Positions 1 to 6,065 of a DNA stretch of 7,985 nt are shown here, piece after piece (the first letter of the stretch is position 1; every line of letters begins with the position of its first letter). The notes below the pieces were generated by a model. It was not told the origin of the DNA. It did not search any database and saw only the letters and a program-made list of their open reading frames with translations. The position numbers and the translations under genes are program-made. The stretch is from Ruminococcus sp. (GTDB taxonomy: Bacteria; Bacillota; Clostridia; Oscillospirales; Ruminococcaceae): positions 1-7,985 of the forward strand of contig JAIDNR010000187.1 in assembly GCA_029063695.1 (NCBI GenBank). Direction: 5' to 3'.

Positions 1-8
1 TTAAGTGG

Positions 9-38
9 TCGTCAGCGTCTTCTGTGTATAAGAGACAG
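9..38 (+). other. Nextera/Tn5 sequencing-adapter remnant at contig end
   Basis: Positions 23-38 read TGTGTATAAGAGACAG, identical to the last 16 bases of the 19-base Tn5 mosaic end used in tagmentation libraries. Positions 9-19 (TCGTCAGCGTC) match the Nextera read-1 tail TCGTCGGCAGCGTC with three bases missing, and positions 20-22 are TTC where AGA is expected. The preceding eight bases (1-8) sit where an eight-base i5 index would be; that part is inference. The sequence is the synthetic mosaic end rather than a natural IS50 end, because its complement begins CTGTCTC and not CTGACTC. It is almost surely library sequence, so genomic sequence starts at 39. Confidence 0.93.
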
Positions 39-193
39 ATTGCTTCCTGCTCCTCAGAGTAAAAAGCAAAGGTAAGTTTATTTCCGTCAAGAGCCGCCGC
101 CCTGAGATACGCTTTTGTACTTACATTTCCATGCGATGAACAGCCTGTGAGGGCAAAAAGTCCGAAAGACAACAATAAAAGTTTTTTAACCAT
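39..193 (-). CDS. gerAC: Ger(x)C-type spore germination lipoprotein, C-terminus missing (contig end)
   Basis: An open frame starts at ATG 193-191 and runs off the genomic sequence after 51 codons. The N-terminus is a typical lipoprotein signal: MVKK, a leucine/phenylalanine-rich core, then a lipobox LTGC with the lipidated cysteine at residue 18. The following stretch (KAYLRAAALDG, then KLTFAFYSEE) fits the first beta-strands of GerAC proteins, which usually read 'aIGID...y.vtlq' after the lipid anchor. The start lies inside the last codons of the upstream permease gene (8-base overlap), the normal place for the C gene of a gerA-B-C operon. The product would be anchored on the outer face of the spore inner membrane as the third subunit of a germinant receptor. 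Family assignment rests mostly on the lipobox and position, since only the first part is present. The truncation is an assembly edge, not a biological lesion. Confidence 0.75.
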
Positions 194-1184
194 TTTTCAG
201 TTTCCTTTTAATAAAATAAGATAAAGGTGCAAAGAGTAAAATCACAGCAACGGCAATGCTGAATCCGATTCCATAGTGAATTTTTCCGCCGAAAATAAGT
301 CCGACTGCTGCCATTGCAATAAGCATAAGCGTACTTCTGTATTTTTTTATGGGTGAAACCTCATCAAGAAGATAGTCTGCCGCTGTAGCCTGTACTGCTA
401 TTGAATAAACGGCTGATACCGAAAATATTATCAGAAAAAGCGAATCTATTCTCTGAACAGGAAAAGGTTGTGAAATCTGTGCCGCTGTTGCTATTGGAAA
501 ATCAGTTATATCCATAATTCCACCGCTTACAAGCACACCTGTCAGAATTACAGCAGATGTGAGTATAATTTTTCCGATAAAATATCCTACAGCATTACTC
601 ATAGGCTTACCCTTTGTAAATCCAAGAATCAATATAAAACTTCCAAGACCTCCGCTCAGTGCAAAACCTCTGTTCAATTCAGCTATAAAACTTTTTCCTG
701 CTGTATCAGTCAGATTTTTCATATCGGACTGTATCAATGCACTTATTACAACAATAAGCAGACATACCGCACCTATTGCCGAGGCTATCAGTGCAGAACG
801 TCCGAGAGCTTTTATTCCCGATGACGAAATATATACGCACAGAATGCCTATAACAGCCGCAACCATGAATTTTCCCCATATTCCTGAATTTTCATACGGA
901 ATATATATTATATCACCTGCATTCCAAAGCATCGAAAAAAGCATACCGCCCCATATAACAATATATGCAAGCACTACAATTTCCGCTGTTTTTCCGCAGT
1001 CCCTTAGGGATTTGCCCTTACTGTATACTCTTATTATCGGTATTGACAAAATAAACTGTAATATAATTCCACATATAAATCCCACAGCAGTTATAACAGT
1101 TATTGCTTCTGTAAGACAGAACATGATGAATAAATCCTCGATAAGCAGAAGAGATATAAACTGTGCCTTATTGATTTGATTCAT
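186..1184 (-). CDS. gerAB: GerAB-type spore germination permease (APC superfamily)
   Basis: This 332-residue, very hydrophobic protein has about ten predicted membrane segments, as in the spore-permease (GerAB) branch of the amino acid/polyamine/organocation transporters. It is the membrane subunit of a germinant receptor and is thought to bind the germinant. The segment around residues 244-250 (PVQRIDS, followed by a long helix) corresponds to the conserved 'f.eRiEal' helix of GerAB proteins. It is somewhat shorter than the usual 360-370 residues and the N-terminal helix is divergent, so it is a distant member. The ATG is supported by GGAGG at 1191-1195, six bases upstream. The start overlaps the end of gerAA by 17 bases and the stop overlaps the start of gerAC by 8 bases, indicating one transcript with translational coupling. 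Which germinant it senses cannot be read from the sequence. Confidence 0.88.
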   Translation of the reverse strand: MNQINKAQFISLLLIEDLFIMFCLTEAITVITAVGFICGIILQFILSIPIIRVYSKGKSLRDCGKTAEIVVLAYIVIWGGMLFSMLWNAGDIIYIPYENSGIWGKFMVAAVIGILCVYISSSGIKALGRSALIASAIGAVCLLIVVISALIQSDMKNLTDTAGKSFIAELNRGFALSGGLGSFILILGFTKGKPMSNAVGYFIGKIILTSAVILTGVLVSGGIMDITDFPIATAAQISQPFPVQRIDSLFLIIFSVSAVYSIAVQATAADYLLDEVSPIKKYRSTLMLIAMAAVGLIFGGKIHYGIGFSIAVAVILLFAPLSYFIKRKLKNG

Positions 1185-2628
1185 GATAGTCCTCCACTGT
1201 AAAACCTCTGTTCTGCATTTTACGGAATCCCTGACGGATAACCGTATCGCCCATACCTTTCACAGAAAACGGCGATATTGGCGCAGTAAACGGGAATCCG
1301 TAATCTTCAGTACCACATATATTCGTGAGTACCGCACAGGCGAGTATACTTATACCGAAAAGTCCCAGAAGTCCGCCTGATATAAGAAAAGCAAATCTCA
1401 GTACCGTTATCTGTGGATTAAGGTCGGGCAGAACAAGTCCGGCAAGCACGGACAGTGCGGTCATAGTCAATAACGGAGTGCTTACAAGTCCCGATTTGAC
1501 AGCGGCATCACCTATAATCAGACCGCTTATTATACTTACTGCACCGCCCACGGGTTTCGGCAGACGCACTCCCGCTTCTCTGATAACTTCATACATAATC
1601 AGAACCAAAAACGATTCTGTGATTATAGAAAGCGGTGCATTTTTTTCTTCCTCAACCAGCAATAACAAAAGTGTACTGTTAAGCAGTTCAGGGTGATACA
1701 TGACTATTGCTGCATATACGGCAGGAAACAGTATTGCAAGAATAAATGCACCATATTTCAGCCAGCGGATAAATACGGCATAATAAGGCTTGTATGCGTA
1801 ATCGTCCAGAGTCTGAAAACTTTCACAGAATAACCGTGGGATTATTATACCATACGGCACTCCGTCGACAAGTATCGCAACTCTGCCCTCAATCAGCTTT
1901 GAACAAAGTACATCTGGACGTTCAGTAATACCTGTTGAGCTGAAAAGCTCAAAAATCTTTTTTTCCACAAAAGGACGTATATAACCCGTTGAAAGTATGG
2001 ACTCAAGTTTTATATCATCAAGTGATTTCTGTATCCGGTCAAGAAGTTCCTGAGGAACACGGTCTCTCATGTAGCACAGGCAGATGTCAGTATGGCTCTT
2101 ACTGCCCTTAATCATAAGTTCCATTACAAGTTCGGGAGTTTTAAGTCGTCTCCTGAGCATTGACATATTTGTGCGGACTGTCTCAACAAATCCTTCGTGA
2201 CTTCCTAAAATATTGCCCTCGCCTGACGGCTCTTGTATACCTCTTGACGCATATCCCTGTACACCGAACGCAATTGCCTTGTTTATTCCGTCGGCAACCA
2301 GTACGGCAAATCCCGAATGAAGCAGACGAAAAAGCGTATCATAATCCTGTGCTTCGGGACGGTCGGTAGATAAAAGTCTGTATTTCATGATATAGCTGAA
2401 AAGTCCTGCGGAATTTGCCTGCTGCGGAATATCTGTTATCGGAGAAAGTACCATTTCGGCAGCCGTCTGCGACGACATCATACCCTCACAGCAGAGCAAT
2501 GCACATTTTATTCCGCCTGTTGTAAATTCACTGATAAGAACGTCCGATGAACCGCCCGAAATTTGCTTTATCATTGCTATATTTTCTTTTAATTCAGATA
2601 TTATCCTGATTTTCCTGTTATCCTGCAT
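1168..2628 (-). CDS. gerAA: GerA-family spore germination protein (GerAA/SpoVAF family)
   Basis: The product is 486 residues, close to the family norm. It has a hydrophilic N-terminal half (about 1-285) and a C-terminal half with about five membrane helices (about 290-440). Family signatures are plain: QEPSGEGNILGSHEGFVE (132-149) then RTN (152-154) and RRRLKTP (159-165), TERPDVL (235-241), EGRVAILVDGVP (247-258), REAGVRLPKPVGG (350-362) and IIGDAAVKSGLVS (371-383). GerAA proteins oligomerise in the spore inner membrane and are thought to form the ion-release channel of the germinant receptor. SpoVAF is a close relative, but the adjacent gerAB and gerAC genes favour the receptor subunit. An ATG 36 bases further upstream (2664) is open, but ATG 2628 has GAGGTG at 2635-2640 with a six-base spacer and gives the usual N-terminus, so 2628 is chosen. 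It is the first gene of the operon. Confidence 0.94.
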   Translation of the reverse strand: MQDNRKIRIISELKENIAMIKQISGGSSDVLISEFTTGGIKCALLCCEGMMSSQTAAEMVLSPITDIPQQANSAGLFSYIMKYRLLSTDRPEAQDYDTLFRLLHSGFAVLVADGINKAIAFGVQGYASRGIQEPSGEGNILGSHEGFVETVRTNMSMLRRRLKTPELVMELMIKGSKSHTDICLCYMRDRVPQELLDRIQKSLDDIKLESILSTGYIRPFVEKKIFELFSSTGITERPDVLCSKLIEGRVAILVDGVPYGIIIPRLFCESFQTLDDYAYKPYYAVFIRWLKYGAFILAILFPAVYAAIVMYHPELLNSTLLLLLVEEEKNAPLSIITESFLVLIMYEVIREAGVRLPKPVGGAVSIISGLIIGDAAVKSGLVSTPLLTMTALSVLAGLVLPDLNPQITVLRFAFLISGGLLGLFGISILACAVLTNICGTEDYGFPFTAPISPFSVKGMGDTVIRQGFRKMQNRGFTVEDYHESNQ

Positions 2629-2634
2629 AAATTT

Positions 2635-2640
2635 CACCTC
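2635..2640 (-). promoter_or_regulatory. Ribosome binding site deciding the gerAA start
   Basis: On the minus strand this reads GAGGTG, six bases before ATG 2628. The alternative in-frame ATGs at 2664 and 2658 lie upstream of this site and have no comparable purine-rich element; their upstream DNA is the terminator hairpin of the neighbouring gene. Confidence 0.8.
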
Positions 2641-2646
2641 AGGATT

Positions 2647-2675
2647 ATTATACCTCATCTGCATAAAATTATAAC
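2647..2675 (-). promoter_or_regulatory. Candidate gerAA promoter squeezed against the upstream terminator
   Basis: The minus strand carries TATAAT at 2652-2647 (within TATAATA) only about 18 bases before the gerAA start codon. Seventeen bases upstream is GTTATA, a poor -35. TATAATA also fits six of seven positions of the forespore sigma-G -10 consensus as I recall it (CATAMTA), which would suit a germination gene. The gap between the terminator and gerAA is under 50 bases, so any dedicated promoter must lie here. The weak -35 keeps confidence low. Confidence 0.35.
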
Positions 2676-2704
2676 AAAAAAGGACTGCCGAAACAGTCCT
2701 TTTT
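2676..2704 (-). terminator. Rho-independent terminator of the 746-residue protein gene
   Basis: The six-base core arms GGACTG/CAGTCC (2682-2687 and 2694-2699) around the loop 2688-2693 are flanked by A5/T5 runs that extend the pairing to eleven pairs. On the minus strand the hairpin is followed by a run of six T. It lies ten bases past the stop codon of the 2714-4954 gene, so it ends that transcript and separates it from gerAA. Confidence 0.9.
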
Positions 2705-2713
2705 AATATTTGA

Positions 2714-4954
2714 TTATTCCATACCTTTTACTTCAAAAGTAACTTCAATATCAGTCCATTCACCGATAGAATCAACATCAATCATATTAGTTTCATCAAA
2801 AAAATCAGCATAACAGGAATAAATAGTAGCATCAATATAATCTCCGCCATATTCTGAATCAACAGAATTTGTAATCTCAATTTCTTTTCCGTCAATCTTA
2901 ACAGATTTAACATCTATAGAGACATTTTCTGAATCTTTCAGATTATCAACTTCAACAAAAAGCTGTGAAATTCCGTATGGTTTTTTATCACTGAAAAGAT
3001 TACGGTAGCCGTCAGTATCAGCAGTAACTTTTACTGTATAAGTTCCGTTGCCTGTAATATCAGCTACTGTTGCATTATAGCCAATTGTACTGCCATAATC
3101 ACCGGTATATGCAGACAGGTTATTATCACATACACCTAAATAAGCCTGACCGTCACCTGCAACTACAATATCATCTTTATAAGGGTCGTCATAGTCCTGA
3201 AATTCTTCCATGAAATTAAAATATTCTTCCATATTGAAATCATCAGAACTCCAGTCTTCATCATTACCCCATTCGCCGTAATCTTCATCATCGTCCCAGC
3301 CGTAGCTGAAATCAGTATCAAGGTCATCATAATCGAAATCGGCGGAATAATCATAGTACAGTTCCTCTCCTAAAGCCTTTGCACCCTCTTCAGCCATTTC
3401 GTCACTGAAACCGATTTTCAGGAGAATATTTTTAACAAATTCTTCCATTTTGTCCTGTGCGACATAATCCGAGAGTTCAGCGTCTGTATCATCGTTGATT
3501 ACAAATGTTCCAGACTTATCAGGCATTGATGGCTCTGCACCTATTTCAGATGAAGCACTGAGAGTGATTGTGCCGTAATTCTTTCCGTCAATATCAAGCG
3601 GAACTGAAATCTGCTGTGAACTTCCGTCTGAACTTAATGCAACAGAGAATATCATATTTTTCTCAGAATCTATCACTTCCGGCGGAATAACAAAAGTAAG
3701 TACACCATTCATATAGCCTTTTTTATCGTCAATAATTTCAAGGTCTGTGAACTCAACTGAAACAGTTGTATCATCAGCAGTCATATCAACCGCACCACTG
3801 TATTTACCGCCGTTGTCTGTTGCAGTGAGAATACCCTTGAAATCGTCCTCGCCGTCCTCTGATACAGTAAATTCACCACGAATTTCGTCGCCGTCCTTAC
3901 CGATAATAAACTTCATTGAATCGTTGTCGGAATTTTCAAAAGAAACACCTCTAATACAGCCTGTAGGGTCGATGTATGTGTTTAACGTAACAGTTTCAGA
4001 TGATGAATCAGTATCAGATTTTAAATCTTCCAGTGCTTCATCAAGGTCTGCTATGTATTCATCAGCAGTAGCAACAGCCAACTTGTCAACAACAATACCC
4101 TTTAAGATTTCGTCCTCTTTTACAGCAGTGATGAACTTTTCAGCAATTTCATTTGCCTTTGCTTCGTCAATGGTAACAGAAGCGACAGTATAATTGACAT
4201 TGATGTCAGCTATAGCAATATCGGCTTTCTTTTCAAGTTCAACATCTGCTATGCACTCATTCCAAAGATTAGAATACTTTGTGATTTCTGTTTCAAGTTC
4301 CTCAGGAGTTATAAGAGATTCGGGGTCTTTCATATACTTCTGATAATTTTCGGATTCCTCATCAATATAATAAGAATCAGTCATATCAACATTAATCCAC
4401 TGCTCAGCAAGTTCGGGAATACGGAAAAGTATATCCATTGCAGAGGAGTCAACAGCCATATCGAATGAAGCAAGCTTTTCGCCGTTCCATTCAACAAAAG
4501 CATTTCCACTCATAATGCTGTCTTTTGAATCAGTATTCATACTGATAGAAATATCATTGAAGTTCTTGATTATATCAATAACTTCCTGTTCATCGCCGCC
4601 GATTTCGTCAACAAGAAGATTTCTTACTTCATCGCTTACTTCGTATTTAAGTGAAACAGAAGATTTCTGACCGCTTTTCATTTCGTCGATAGCAGTGCGG
4701 TACTGTTCGCTTACCTGCTTTGCGAAATCCTCAGTATTCTTTTCATTAACCCATGCATAGTAGTTTTCAGGACTGCTTACAGTAAGCTTAACCTGATTCT
4801 TTACATAATCAGATGCAGCATAAGCCGCAAATCCACCGCCGACTGCAACAACAAGTACACCTGCTGTAATTCCTGCAACCATTTTGCCTTTACCCTTTTT
4901 CACACGTTCAACGCCTGATACAAAGTCGTTGTTTAAATCATTAAATTCTGCCAT
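2714..4954 (-). CDS. Large membrane-anchored extracytoplasmic protein, function unknown
   Basis: The 746-residue product is not assigned to a function. Residues 1-24 are cytoplasmic and lysine-rich; 25-47 form one membrane helix (glycine/alanine/valine-rich, ending AAYAA), either an uncleaved anchor or a signal peptide cleaved near AYA. Residues about 50-520 are acidic and rich in predicted beta-strands (for example YYAWVNEKN at 65-73), without a catalytic motif I recognise. Residues 533-592 contain 25 acidic and 18 aromatic residues and no Lys, Arg or His. From about 597 (AYLGVCDN, then ITGNGTYTVKV) to the end the pattern resembles a carbohydrate-binding-like beta-sandwich seen in secreted Clostridia proteins; this is a loose resemblance from memory. 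GGAGGGG at 4962-4968, seven bases upstream, supports the ATG. It has its own promoter and terminator and so is a single-gene unit. Adhesion, envelope or sensing roles are all possible; none is shown. Confidence 0.85.
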   Translation of the reverse strand: MAEFNDLNNDFVSGVERVKKGKGKMVAGITAGVLVVAVGGGFAAYAASDYVKNQVKLTVSSPENYYAWVNEKNTEDFAKQVSEQYRTAIDEMKSGQKSSVSLKYEVSDEVRNLLVDEIGGDEQEVIDIIKNFNDISISMNTDSKDSIMSGNAFVEWNGEKLASFDMAVDSSAMDILFRIPELAEQWINVDMTDSYYIDEESENYQKYMKDPESLITPEELETEITKYSNLWNECIADVELEKKADIAIADINVNYTVASVTIDEAKANEIAEKFITAVKEDEILKGIVVDKLAVATADEYIADLDEALEDLKSDTDSSSETVTLNTYIDPTGCIRGVSFENSDNDSMKFIIGKDGDEIRGEFTVSEDGEDDFKGILTATDNGGKYSGAVDMTADDTTVSVEFTDLEIIDDKKGYMNGVLTFVIPPEVIDSEKNMIFSVALSSDGSSQQISVPLDIDGKNYGTITLSASSEIGAEPSMPDKSGTFVINDDTDAELSDYVAQDKMEEFVKNILLKIGFSDEMAEEGAKALGEELYYDYSADFDYDDLDTDFSYGWDDDEDYGEWGNDEDWSSDDFNMEEYFNFMEEFQDYDDPYKDDIVVAGDGQAYLGVCDNNLSAYTGDYGSTIGYNATVADITGNGTYTVKVTADTDGYRNLFSDKKPYGISQLFVEVDNLKDSENVSIDVKSVKIDGKEIEITNSVDSEYGGDYIDATIYSCYADFFDETNMIDVDSIGEWTDIEVTFEVKGME

Positions 4955-5002
4955 ATAAAATCCCCTCCGAATTTTGTCTGTAGGTTTTTTGTTTACAAGT
5001 TT

Positions 5003-5031
5003 AATATATCACAAATTTCCTGTAAAGTCAA
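5003..5031 (-). promoter_or_regulatory. Sigma-A-type promoter for the 746-residue protein gene
   Basis: On the minus strand the -35 box TTGACT (5031-5026) and the -10 box TATATT (5008-5003) are separated by exactly 17 bases. Each box differs from consensus at one base. Transcription would start near 4996, giving a leader of about 40 bases with the GGAGGGG ribosome site near its end. No structure or repeat in this leader stands out. Confidence 0.8.
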
Positions 5032-5113
5032 CTGATTTTCCGTATTTTTTCCGATTTGTAAACATTTTGTATTCCATTGACATCATATATTGTGCAAAGT
5101 AGTCAAAAACCAC

Positions 5114-5140
5114 AAAAATCTATAAAAAAGCGAGATTTTT
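5114..5140 (+). repeat. AT-rich inverted repeat in the divergent control region
   Basis: AAAAATCT (5114-5121) and AGATTTTT (5133-5140) are perfect inverted repeats with an 11-base spacer. The arms are mostly A-T pairs and no gene end precedes them on either strand, so a terminator role is unlikely. It may be a protein site or simply a product of AT-rich composition. Confidence 0.4.
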
Positions 5141-5155
5141 CATAATATATTCAAA

Positions 5156-5169
5156 AAAATACGTATTTT
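5156..5169. promoter_or_regulatory. 14-bp perfect palindrome, candidate operator
   Basis: AAAATACGTATTTT is a perfect 14-bp palindrome lying about 27 bases upstream of the -35 box of the DUF1836 gene promoter and about 125 bases upstream of the -35 box of the divergent gene. The position suits an activator or repressor dimer site. The factor is unknown. Confidence 0.45.
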
Positions 5170-5195
5170 CGCCCTGATTTATCAAAAGACAAGAC

Positions 5196-5224
5196 TTGCG
5201 GTTCACGTGAACTTGTGTTATAAT
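5196..5224 (+). promoter_or_regulatory. Promoter of the DUF1836-SPFH cassette
   Basis: A perfect -10 box TATAAT (5219-5224) is preceded after 17 bases by TTGCGG (5196-5201), a -35 box matching consensus only at TTG. Transcription would start near 5231. A strong -10 with a poor -35 overlapped by a palindrome is typical of a regulated promoter. Confidence 0.7.
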
Positions 5225-5239
5225 CATATCATCACGTGA
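5201..5239. promoter_or_regulatory. Pair of TCACGTGA operator-like sites bracketing the -10 box
   Basis: Site 1 is the perfect 12-bp palindrome GTTCACGTGAAC (5201-5212), beginning on the last base of the -35 box. Site 2 is TCACGTGA (5232-5239), at the expected transcription start. They share the 8-bp core TCACGTGA and are 29 bp apart, one either side of TATAAT. Occupancy of either would block RNA polymerase, so repression is the simplest reading. The regulator encoded just downstream is the obvious candidate for binding, which is inference. Confidence 0.6.
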
Positions 5240-5240
5240 G

Positions 5241-5245
5241 AGGAG
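5241..5245 (+). promoter_or_regulatory. Ribosome binding site deciding the DUF1836 gene start
   Basis: AGGAG lies three bases before ATG 5249 and nine before ATG 5255. Nine is within the working range and three is too close, which favours 5255. The site directly follows the second TCACGTGA element, so a protein bound there would also sit at the 5' end of the message-coding DNA. Confidence 0.6.
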
Positions 5246-5254
5246 TTAATGACT

Positions 5255-5827
5255 ATGCAAAGACTTATTCCGGCTACTACAATGAAATTTTCAGAAGATG
5301 CAAGAAATTCCGCATTTTCAGTTATATCACCTATTTTGGAAGCAACAGGCGGACTTACCTTATCACAGCTTTCAAAACTGACAGGCTTAGAGGGTTCAAC
5401 TATACAGAACTGGATAAAAAGAGGCTGGATTGCCGCAACAAAAGGTAAGAAATATTCAGAAAAACAGGTAATCCGTATACTTCTTATAAATATGCTCAGA
5501 GGTTCAATGAAACTCGAAAATATTGCACAGCTTATGGTTTACATAAACGGCGACGTTGAGGATACGTCCGATGATATTATTGCAGACATTACGCTTTACA
5601 ATATACTTTGCAGAATTATTTTCACGGCAGAAGATGAGGGTGCATTCACAACCGAATCAGTACAGTCACTTATTTCCCGCGAGATTACAACATATTCAAA
5701 TGAAATTACAGACCCTGTAAAGCTCCGCAAGGCTATGTATGTAATGGTTATGGCATACAGAAGTGCCTGTTTAAAGACAGAAGCAGAAAAGGGCATGACT
5801 GAAATACTTGCCGAAATGGAGAGTTAA
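5255..5827 (+). CDS. DUF1836-family HTH (MerR-like) regulator
   Basis: This 190-residue protein matches the DUF1836 pattern: after an N-terminal segment, LTLSQLSKLTGL (about 34-45) and STIQNWIKRGWI (about 47-58) form a helix-turn-helix, followed by KKYSEKQVIRILLINMLR and a helical region with YINGDVEDTSDDII. DUF1836 proteins are small Firmicutes proteins with a MerR-like DNA-binding N-terminus and no assigned ligand. The start could be ATG 5249 or ATG 5255. AGGAG at 5241-5245 is only three bases from the first but nine from the second, so 5255 is preferred (two residues shorter). It is the first gene of a plus-strand cassette; the next start codon follows its stop by two bases. Two palindromic sites in its own promoter suggest autoregulation. 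Family call is firm; target genes are not known. Confidence 0.85.
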   Translation: MQRLIPATTMKFSEDARNSAFSVISPILEATGGLTLSQLSKLTGLEGSTIQNWIKRGWIAATKGKKYSEKQVIRILLINMLRGSMKLENIAQLMVYINGDVEDTSDDIIADITLYNILCRIIFTAEDEGAFTTESVQSLISREITTYSNEITDPVKLRKAMYVMVMAYRSACLKTEAEKGMTEILAEMES

Positions 5828-5829
5828 TA

Positions 5830-6065
5830 ATGGATAAGAAAAATAAAAAAGAAAGTTATGCAAGTCAGTATATGGCTATGGGAATGTGCATGGGTGTTGC
5901 ATTCGGTGGAATTTTTGGTCTGACGATTTTTGACAATATGCCAATCGGCACAAGTAGCGTTTATGTTTAGGCATGGCTATCGGTATGGCTATAGGCAGTG
6001 CCAAAGATAAAAAACTCGCAGAAGAAAACAAAAACAATCCAGATAATAACAAGGAGAATGAATAA
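5830..6065 (+). pseudogene. Small glycine-rich two-helix membrane protein, frame broken near 5955-5968
   Basis: ATG 5830 opens a 46-codon frame ending at TAG 5968-5970. The product starts MDKKNKKESYASQYM and continues into a Gly/Met/Phe membrane helix (MGMCMGVAFGGIFGLTIF). In another frame the reading resumes at once as RLCLGMAIGMAIGSAKDKK, a second glycine-rich helix and a charged tail ending NKENE at TAA 6063-6065. One extra base between about 5955 and 5968 would join them into one 78-residue protein with a helix-turn-helix membrane topology, which is clearly the ancestral form. The start has GGAG at 5818-5821 and lies two bases after the previous stop. The final A of its stop is the first base of the next start. 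No slippery heptamer is visible, so a base error in the assembly or a true mutation is more likely than programmed shifting. If the shift is real, the 46-residue and a 30-residue (ATG 5973) peptide would be made. I know no function for this family. Confidence 0.7.

Noticed and set aside
9..38. Natural Tn5/IS50 end, suggesting a mobile element at the left edge
   Set aside because: The complement starts CTGTCTC as in the engineered mosaic end, not CTGACTC as in the natural outside end, and it is joined to the Nextera read-1 tail. No transposase gene is nearby.
559..1179. 206-codon plus-strand open frame
   Set aside because: It is fully antisense to gerAB, whose protein matches its family and fits the operon; the antisense product has no recognisable features.
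1325..1696. 123-codon plus-strand frame
   Set aside because: It is antisense to the conserved membrane region of gerAA and lacks a convincing start site.
3747..4193. 148-codon plus-strand frame rich in serine and threonine
   Set aside because: It is antisense to the 746-residue protein gene; its Ser/Thr richness mirrors Asp/Glu codons on the other strand.
5077..5105. Consensus -35 box TTGACA on the plus strand
   Set aside because: The hexamer 17 bases downstream is TAGTCA, only three of six to the -10 consensus, and the TATAAT promoter nearer the gene is better placed.
5114..5140. Hairpin with a T-run as a terminator
   Set aside because: The stem is only eight mostly A-T pairs with an 11-base loop and no transcript is expected to reach it from either side.
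5955..5970. Programmed -1 ribosomal frameshift joining the two halves of the small membrane protein
   Set aside because: The needed shift is -1, but no X-XXY-YYZ heptamer is present in the overlap of the two frames, and no obvious downstream structure follows; a missing base is simpler.
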